DNA from: Aspidiotus rigidus
Lineage: Eukaryota > Arthropoda > Insecta > Hemiptera > Diaspididae
Assembly (NCBI GenBank): GCA_035079385.1
Contig: JAVHKY010000052.1
Span: 11,904,001 to 11,968,000 of the forward strand
Length of the DNA stretch: 64,000 nucleotides
Reading direction: 5' to 3'
In this document: positions 56,806 to 64,000 of the stretch, piece by piece
Layout of the letters: the number at the start of each line of letters is the position of its first letter
Numbering within the stretch: the first letter of the stretch is position 1
The notes under the pieces: generated by a model
The model's input: the letters and a program-made list of their open reading frames with translations, nothing else
Told to the model about the DNA's origin: nothing
The model's database searches: none
Position numbers and translations under genes: made by a program

Positions 56806-59800
56806 ACGGTAGAGTAAAAGAGAGAGAACATTGTTCCCTCTCTGTGACACCCACTTCTTAACACGCAACGCGATCTTGTGGTAGTATCCAACAAACCATC
56901 TACATTTTCAACAATAGACAATGGATATGACTTTAGTAGGTATGAATAGTTGAATACTATTAACGCGATGATACCGGATGATATCGGAAACTCTCGTCAA
57001 TTTTGTGGTCTCAATGGACTGAATTCTTGTGACGTCGCTCATTGTAAACTCCTAGTCCTACCAACAACGCGCAAACACGCATAAATACATCCGCTGTTCA
57101 TTTCGGGTCAATGACGTCATACATTTTATAAGACTTACTGATACGAACGTACCAGTGCCACCAATGTTGTAAATTTGAAAGTGCCACTTAATGCAAGGTC
57201 CACCAGTATGCCAAGTATGATTGAACAGAAAAAAAAAGTAAATAATATAATAGAAATTGTTTGAAACACGATGTCATTGCAAACATTTCTTTTTCTTCCT
57301 AATTTTGTTTATTATTAAAATTATTAGCTTGTTGATTCTCACAATGGCGCCATTTTCTTTCAGCTCGATACCGACTGCCGATATCCGGCAGTCGTTTGGA
57401 TTTCGTATCCAAGTTCTTTCATATTACTAGATAAATTTATGTGAAATCGGATGCCGTATTAGCTACAGCCCATCACATCTGGTATAGATGCATGTACGTC
57501 CACGCCTTGTAATAATTAGTAAGTTATTTTAATGATTCGAAGAATCAACATTCATCATTCAATACTATTACTTTTAGGAAACAACTCGCGCGATACCTGC
57601 AGTCGTTTAGATTTGACAACCAATCAAGCGAACACCAGATGTATAATCCATTTAAGTGCACGCGTACAAGAAATGCAAAACAGTTGACAAAATTATGCGA
57701 GATTGATGTTTTAGTTTTGGTACACAAACATGTACGTCCAAGAAATGGTCCAAAATATAGATAGCTCGTAAGTCTACAAAAGTTATTAATAATTGGCCTT
57801 CGATATCAAGTATTGATTGTAATCCTTGAATTAAAGATGAAAATGCATACCTCAACACCTACGGTATCGATGTGCACTTTGAGGAAAACAAGGAAGACAG
57901 TGACAAGCACGTTTATGACAAAGTTGGAGACAAGAGATGTACCTAATATGCATTGATTAAAAAGTCGTTTATCCGAGGTGAGTTTGAAAACAAGAAACTT
58001 TCAACGAGAAAGCCTTCAATTTCATCTCGAACCCTACTCATAGAGTTTGTTGTCGTAGTGCTTCAAAAGGGATATGATTATTTCACTATTCAGTTTGCGA
58101 TTTGATAGGATTTTAAACTCATCAGGGAAGATTGTACACCTGAGAAATCGAACGAAGATATGCCAAACGATCTGCTCGATATGGAGAATTGGAGCAACTG
58201 TGAAAAACAAAAAGAACTTACGAAACAGAAAATATCTAAAAACCCAAGAGTTCGAGAGCGGACACTAGCTTTCAGGTCGAATTTCATGATAATGAAGAAG
58301 GCGATATATTGACCCATGTTTGTGGTATCAATGTGAGGATGAGAGACAATCCATCACAAGTCCGAGTGAGAAAAGTGAGAAATTCCAAAATATTATTACT
58401 GATACTGTTGACTTATTATTATTTCTCTTTTTCCCACTTATCGGCGTTCTCATGGAAAAGTTGAGTCTGTGATTGGGTGACGTGTTTGGTAATTTTATTG
58501 GATCCCAAGCCTAATCTACAAAACTTGGGCGTCATTCTATACTATTCACGAATTTTTGCTAGAAAAAAGAATTTAGGCTTCCTCTTAAAATCTCGTTCAA
58601 AGAGAATATTTTTAGTAACATCCAAGGGGAGTCGGTTTCTCTTGATCGCGTTCACTCATCATTTACAGGTCACTTTCTTGAAACCCTTACCTTGAAGAAT
58701 TTTTAGTAATGGATAATAACGAGGATCGGTTTTCAATTCATACCCTACCTTGCGGGTTGATTTTACTCCTCACACTTGCCAGTTTTCAAGGATTGATTTT
58801 TTGTGTCTTATTTCGTCTGTTTGATGGTGTTTATTTGTAGATCGATGCACCTACAAAGTTTATAAAATTTTGATGAAAAATTCGAATTGGTTTTTCGTTT
58901 CTGCTGTGCTGTTTGCAATGCCATTCGAAGGCTAAATATTAATTTGTTATTGAATTTTTTTCAGTTTGGAGTCAACCAATCTTGAAAGTTTTATGGTAAT
59001 TTGATTGTTTCATCACGTTAATATCTAACTCTTTCCCATATACGTGAACTGGTTTTTTACGTTCAGTTTTCAGAAGAAAAAATTTGCCCTAGTTATGTGT
59101 ATTCAATTACTGTTTTCATTTTTTCATTATTTGCATTAATGTTGTCTGTATCTCAATTGTGCATCTTTACTTTGTTTTCCCCGTATGGAAATTCTGCTTC
59201 CTCTCCATCAAAATTGAAAATAATTTTAGCTGGTCTGCAGTTCTAATTGGAGTTCCACCTTCCATACCTGAAATTTCAATTAAATATAGGTAAAAACACT
59301 AGATCTTGCGTTGTTTCAATATTAAATTGTTCCAGATTGTTTATCATTGTACTGGCAGCAGTTAATTATTTTATTCGTAAAAGTATGATGAAACTCAAGA
59401 ATACAGTGTACTCAAAAAGTAAAATGTACTCTCTTCAGTAACTTCTGTCCGGGCGAAGCCTTTTTCATTTTTTTTTTTTTTTTTTTTTTCAATTTTACAA
59501 GTTCTCGCCTGTATTTGGGTTTTAAGCTTGATGGTGAATCAAATATAGATGCGTTGGATCTAATTTCCTGTGTTTAGATGAGAGATGTTGTTTTGAATGG
59601 ATTGAGGTCATCGGCGAGAGTTGTTTAAATTGATGGTAAAATCTGATGGGTCCGGCAGAGAGGACCTGAAGATAGGCTTGCAAAATGTGGGTGGCTGTTA
59701 CAGGAGAACTGAGATTATGGTATACACATAATGACGAAGATGCGTTTTCTTTATTGAAATGTCTTCTTCCTCATCTCCAATTTTTATTCCCAACCATTTT

Positions 59801-59814
59801 TTTTTTCTAAATTG
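56806..59814. other. no gene recognised; short hairpin
   Basis: Perfect 9-bp stem cgactgccg / cggcagtcg at 57372-57394. An open reading in 58120-58310 is rich in charged residues but matches nothing I know. A T-tract is at 59467-59489. Confidence 0.45.
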
Positions 59815-60130
59815 TTTAAGTACTCAAAATGGTCCTTTGTATGGTGTTTCAAGCGGGCGTTGGACTCTTCCTACTCTTACGTAAACATGTGTTACATCCT
59901 TAAGATCTGAATGGACAAATATTTTTCTTCCCTTTGCAGATGTTGAGGAAAACTGGGTGTAAATTTTGGAAGGCGTGGCAAAATTTTTAGACATACTCAT
60001 GAAAGTCAACTATCTTGCCCTCCTCCATATTTTTTATGAAATCCCCATGTAGCCTTAGGGTGATTTCCGAAGCAAACTCCGCACAAGATGTCTGTGAATT
60101 GTCTTTAGGGGCGGCGCGAAGTCTCAATAA
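59815..60130 (-). pseudogene. Ty3/Gypsy integrase C-terminal relic
   Basis: On the minus strand, LLRLRAAPKDNSQTSCAEFA followed by SEITLRLHGDFI runs into MEEGKIVDFHEYV. A second frame then gives FVHSDLKDVTHVYVRVGRVQ and RPLETPYKGPFE. These are the last two conserved blocks of Gypsy integrases. At least one frameshift separates them. Confidence 0.65.
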
Positions 60131-61994
60131 TTCCCTATTTCAGACTGCTTATTTCAATTATACCGTCGGCCTCGGATTTACACCCAGTTGTCTTTATGTG
60201 TTGTTCTTCAGACAATTTCTTTGTAATTGTAATATCTCCCAACAAGTGAAAAATTTCTTGCATTTTATTATTAAATTGTTTATTGCTCGTATTGTCACTA
60301 TCTTTATTATTTTAATCATGAAATCAACCTTTTCAGGATTTCCTTGATCTATGACAACCGAATTAATGATGACCATGCAGTCAGCAATGTGTACCACAAG
60401 AACATTGGCTGCAACGCGAGTAGTCCGATGGAAGAGAACGTTATCATTTTGATAGATTGTCATACCACAATTTCACATAATAGTATAAACTTATTTTGCG
60501 TGTACTTCTCCTGTAGTTCACAGAATTTCAAATATAAAATCAAATGAACCTATAATTGAGTAGTATTCTTCATTTGCATTATCATTTTTTTCTCTTTCAA
60601 AAGTTTATTTACTCAGTGAAGTAGGTAAATGAGATTTCCTATGTTGATAGAAAGTTGATTGATATAAACGTAGTTCACACCTATTTTTAAAAAAGACAAT
60701 TATGTGACTGTGCTAAATGAGCAGTTGAAAAATGAGTCATTACCTAGTATCAAACGCTTTCTAATTTTATCAAGAACTTCTCAAGTACAATAAGCACTTT
60801 GTATGATTTTGAGGGATAGACAGATAGCAATATATTCATAGCGCACCCACCACATACTTTTTCACATTACAGAAAATTTTCTTCAGTACCTATTCAAGTT
60901 GATAATTGTTGCCCGTAAGAATATTGTATAATATGTCGACCGGCAGTTTGTAAATCCAACTCTTCTATTTTACAAACTTCCTAGACCGTGTACAACGCGC
61001 CTAGAGAGTTTATAAATTACCTAGGCATTGAAAAACAACCGAAAAATTTCTAAAAGAAATACAGTAAAGACGCATCCGTTTATTTTAAATAGGTTCATGT
61101 ACCTACAAGTTTCAAACATTTTTTCTATCACAAAAAAAAATATAAGGAAAAAAAATGTTTTAATGAATGATTATTGAATGAAGATACAGGTTGAGTGAGG
61201 TTCACTCATCTTTCCTTAGTACCAGTAGTGACAGGATTTTATGATAAAACACTTACTGACTTGTATTTTGCCATCGAGGAGGTGAAATTATTAAAAAGTA
61301 CTGGAATACGTACAATGAATCCTTTGTAGTATTTGACATCTTGCATAATCTGGCTCATCGAAGAGGATAAGCCAATTACTATATGAAGCATTGTATATCT
61401 AGTTACTCAAAGGGCTGTCTTTTCGGTTATACTGGATACACCCAAGCACCCTGCTATATATGATACGAGGGGGACTTGGAAATTGGAAAAAAAATTACTT
61501 CCTATCACATAAAGAAAGAAACTGAAAAAAAAAAACGACGGCTCCTTAACGAAGTTGAACGAGGAACGCTGGGAACCTACTTTATGAGTCAAATTGGATT
61601 TGGTATCGAGAATTCAAGAAGGCCTAGACCAACTATGAGCCTAGTACATTATAGTTCGAGAGTCAAAATATTTAACAGAGAACTTGTTCCATGGGAGGTT
61701 TTTTAGAAATTTGCCTTGCGCTGTCCGGCTAAAAACTTGGAAAAATTTCTACTCTCGAGCTATATATGATAGGAAGGGGGAAAATTAAACGAATACGTTC
61801 TTCTAAGTTACGGTTATCCATAATAATAGCGAAAATAATAATACTCCAAAGGGAGACTAAACAATGCAAACCGTCGAAAAAATTAAAACAACGCGCGCTT
61901 TCAGTGAATAAACTATCTTCCGGACTAAAATGAAAGCAACTGACAAACGGAGGAGAGAAAGAAGGTATTAAGATTGACCAAACGAGAAATCCCG
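60131..61994. other. no gene recognised
   Basis: The segment around 61540-61720 resembles sequence near 40150-40215 (cttcctcaacaaagttgaac-like), so it is repetitive. Confidence 0.4.
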
Positions 61995-62320
61995 CTATGA
62001 ATCATAAACCAGTTCAATCAGGCCATCTTCCGGGATCTACGATTCAATTACAGTAATGTCATTGGTATTGAGATCACGCATTATCTTTATAATTATGCTC
62101 AAGCACTTACGGTAGGAGTTCTCCTAATGGAGGAGCCTTTCCGATCCCTCACGGAAACTGTGGCCGCTATATTAAATTATCAGCAAAAGCTAACTCCCCT
62201 AGGTCTCCCTTATTTCAAGACTTCAGGTGCTCAGCTCCTCCCACCTTCATTTGGCGGCTGGTCTCACCAATATAAAAGCCTCTACCATCACTACATTCCA
62301 CCTTGTAAAGACCACGCCCT
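61995..62320 (-). pseudogene. GIY-YIG-like domain relic, possibly Penelope-like element
   Basis: Minus strand from about 62320: GRGLYKVECSDGRGFYIGET followed by SRQMK...AEHLKS and a stop at about 62214. This matches the G-Y, then YIGET-R and EH pattern of GIY-YIG domains as found in Penelope-like elements. Downstream in broken frames come pieces resembling the following conserved helix region, near 62000-62100. Stops and frame changes make it inactive. Confidence 0.45.
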
Positions 62321-62596
62321 CATCAACGAGAACGGGGTTAATCAGCCTCACAAGCAACCCTTAACATGAGGTAGGCTTGTAAAACAATGGACTGAAGCCC
62401 TATGGGCGCAAGGTCTGAGCAAATTGGGGGGAGGACTTCCCCAGGAAATGGGGGACAGATCCAACACATACAAACATCACGGATCACATCTGTGGGGAGA
62501 AAAAGTGATGGAATCCAGAATGCTCCTTGTGAGTTTCCTCCAAACCATCACATCAACATCGACACTGACCCCCTTCACTCTGGCCTGGTGTTTTAC

Positions 62597-64000
62597 CCAT
62601 AATTTATTGGAAAATTTCATCTTGGTCTTACAAGGGACTTCATTTTTGCTAAGCTATGACATAGGGACTTGTACATGACCAGAATTGGGAAACAGTATTA
62701 TTTTCAGCTAAACTTCAACATTACAGTAGAATGATTATGGGTGACAGGCACTGATGGGTGAACGTAGAGTGTTAAACCATAATTTATTGGGAAAATTCAT
62801 CTTGGTCTCACTAGAGACTTCATTTTTGTTAAGCCTTGACATAGGGACTCGTATATGACCAGAATTGAGAAACAGTATCATTTTCAGCTGAACTTCAACA
62901 TTACAGTAGAAAGATTATGGGTGACAGGCCCTGATGGGTGAACGTGGAGTGTTAAACCATAATTTATTGGAAAAATTCATCTCGGTCTTACAAGAGACTT
63001 CATTTTTGCTAAGGTATGACATAGGGACTAGTACTTGACAAGAATTAGGAAACAGAATTATTCCCAGCTGAACTGTAACCGTACAGTAGGAAGATTATGG
63101 ATGAACATGGAGTGTTGACCAATAATTTTTTGGAAAACTTCATCTGGCTTTTACAAAAGGCTTCATTTTTGCTAAGCTCTGACATAGGGACTTGTACATG
63201 ACCAGAATTGGGAAACAGTATTATTTTCAGCTAAACTTCAACATTACAGTAGAATGATTATGGGTGACAGGCACTGATGGGTGAACCTAGAGTGTTAAAC
63301 CATAATTTATTGGGAAAATTCATCTTGGTCTCACTAGAGACTTCATTTTTGTTAAGCCTTGACATAGGGACTCGTATATGACCAGAATTGAGAAACAGTA
63401 TCATTTTCAGCTGAACTTCAACATTACAGTAGAAAGATTATGGGTGACAGGCCCTGATGGGTGAACGTGGAGTGTTAAACCATAATTTATTGGAAAAATT
63501 CATCTCGGTCTTACAAGAGACTTCATTTTTGCTAAGGTATGACATAGGGACTAGTACTTGACAAGAATTAGGAAACAGAATTATTCCCAGCTGAACTGTA
63601 ACCGTACAGTAGGAAGATTATGGATGAACATGGAGTGTTGACCAATAATTTTTTGGAAAACTTCATCTGGCTTTTACAAAAGGCTTCATTTTTGCTAAGC
63701 TCTGACATAGGGACTTGTACATGACCAGAATTGGGAAACAGTATTATTTTCAGCTAAACTTCAACATTACAGTAGAATGATTATGGGTGACAGGCACTGA
63801 TGGGTGAACCTAGAGTGTTAAACCATAATTTATTGGGAAAATTCATCTTGGTCTCACTAGAGACTTCATTTTTGTTAAGCCTTGACATAGGGACTCGTAT
63901 ATGACCAGAATTGAGAAACAGTATCATTTTCAGCTGAACTTCAACATTACAGTAGAAAGATTATGGGTGACAGGCCCTGATGGGTGAACGTGGAGTGTTA
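62597..64000. repeat. satellite array with 522-bp higher-order repeat, runs off the window
   Basis: Monomers of 180, 180 and 162 bp start at 62597, 62777, 62957, 63119, 63299, 63479, 63641 and 63821, each opening with c(c/a)ataattt(a/t)ttgg. Monomers three apart (for example 62777, 63299, 63821) are nearly identical, whereas neighbours differ clearly. The 162-bp monomer lacks the gtgacaggc block. Confidence 0.93.

Noticed and set aside
57880..58320. Host gene exon cluster
   Set aside because: Charged open stretches exist, but stops, lack of splice consensus and no recognisable family prevent a gene call.
62597..64000. CRISPR-like array
   Set aside because: Repeats are 162-180 bp, contiguous and without spacers; this is satellite DNA.

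Overview
This is nuclear DNA of a eukaryote, most likely an insect. It is AT-rich, its genes are split by GT-AG introns, and both recognisable host genes are closest to their arthropod orthologues. The SWIM-type ORF, the mixture of LTR-element relics and the density of short terminal-inverted-repeat (TIR) elements suggest a hemipteran, but that is only an inference. There is no bacterial or phage organisation, no operon and no CRISPR array.

Two host genes could be assembled exon by exon. (1) An NDRG-family gene (orthologue of Drosophila MESK2) lies on the minus strand, about 25889 to 11263. Six coding exons are spread over 14.6 kb, and the 3' end is uncertain. Its introns hold a fold-back TIR element (15945-17130), a broken Ty3/Gypsy polyprotein (19956-21408), a tRNA-like SINE head, and a 1.55-kb palindrome that looks like two LTRs joined head to head around a tRNA-Lys primer-binding site. 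(2) A complete KCTD9 gene lies on the plus strand, 46632-48501. It has eight exons and encodes 398 aa: an N-terminal ubiquitin-like/KHA region, a BTB domain and pentapeptide repeats. A possible first exon of a third, unrecognised minus-strand gene is at 34748-34967.

The rest is mobile-element sediment. 0-9 kb: a SWIM-finger fragment, a truncated Helitron protein, and palindromic TIR elements. 9-26 kb: the NDRG gene and its intronic elements. 27-32 kb: relics of Gypsy and BEL/Pao integrases. 36-57 kb: a dense nest of non-autonomous DNA transposons surrounding KCTD9. Many of these can be delimited to the base because they carry exact 8-bp target-site duplications (TSDs), and several have an empty site visible in a sister copy within this window. 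59.8-62.3 kb: minus-strand relics of a Gypsy integrase C-terminus and a GIY-YIG-type domain. 62.6 kb to the end: a satellite array with a 522-bp higher-order period (180+180+162).

The most unusual objects are a perfect 38-bp palindrome flanked by an exact 8-bp duplication (39257-39310), which is in effect a transposon reduced to two 19-bp ends; the inverted-LTR palindrome; the chain of nested insertions; and the higher-order satellite.
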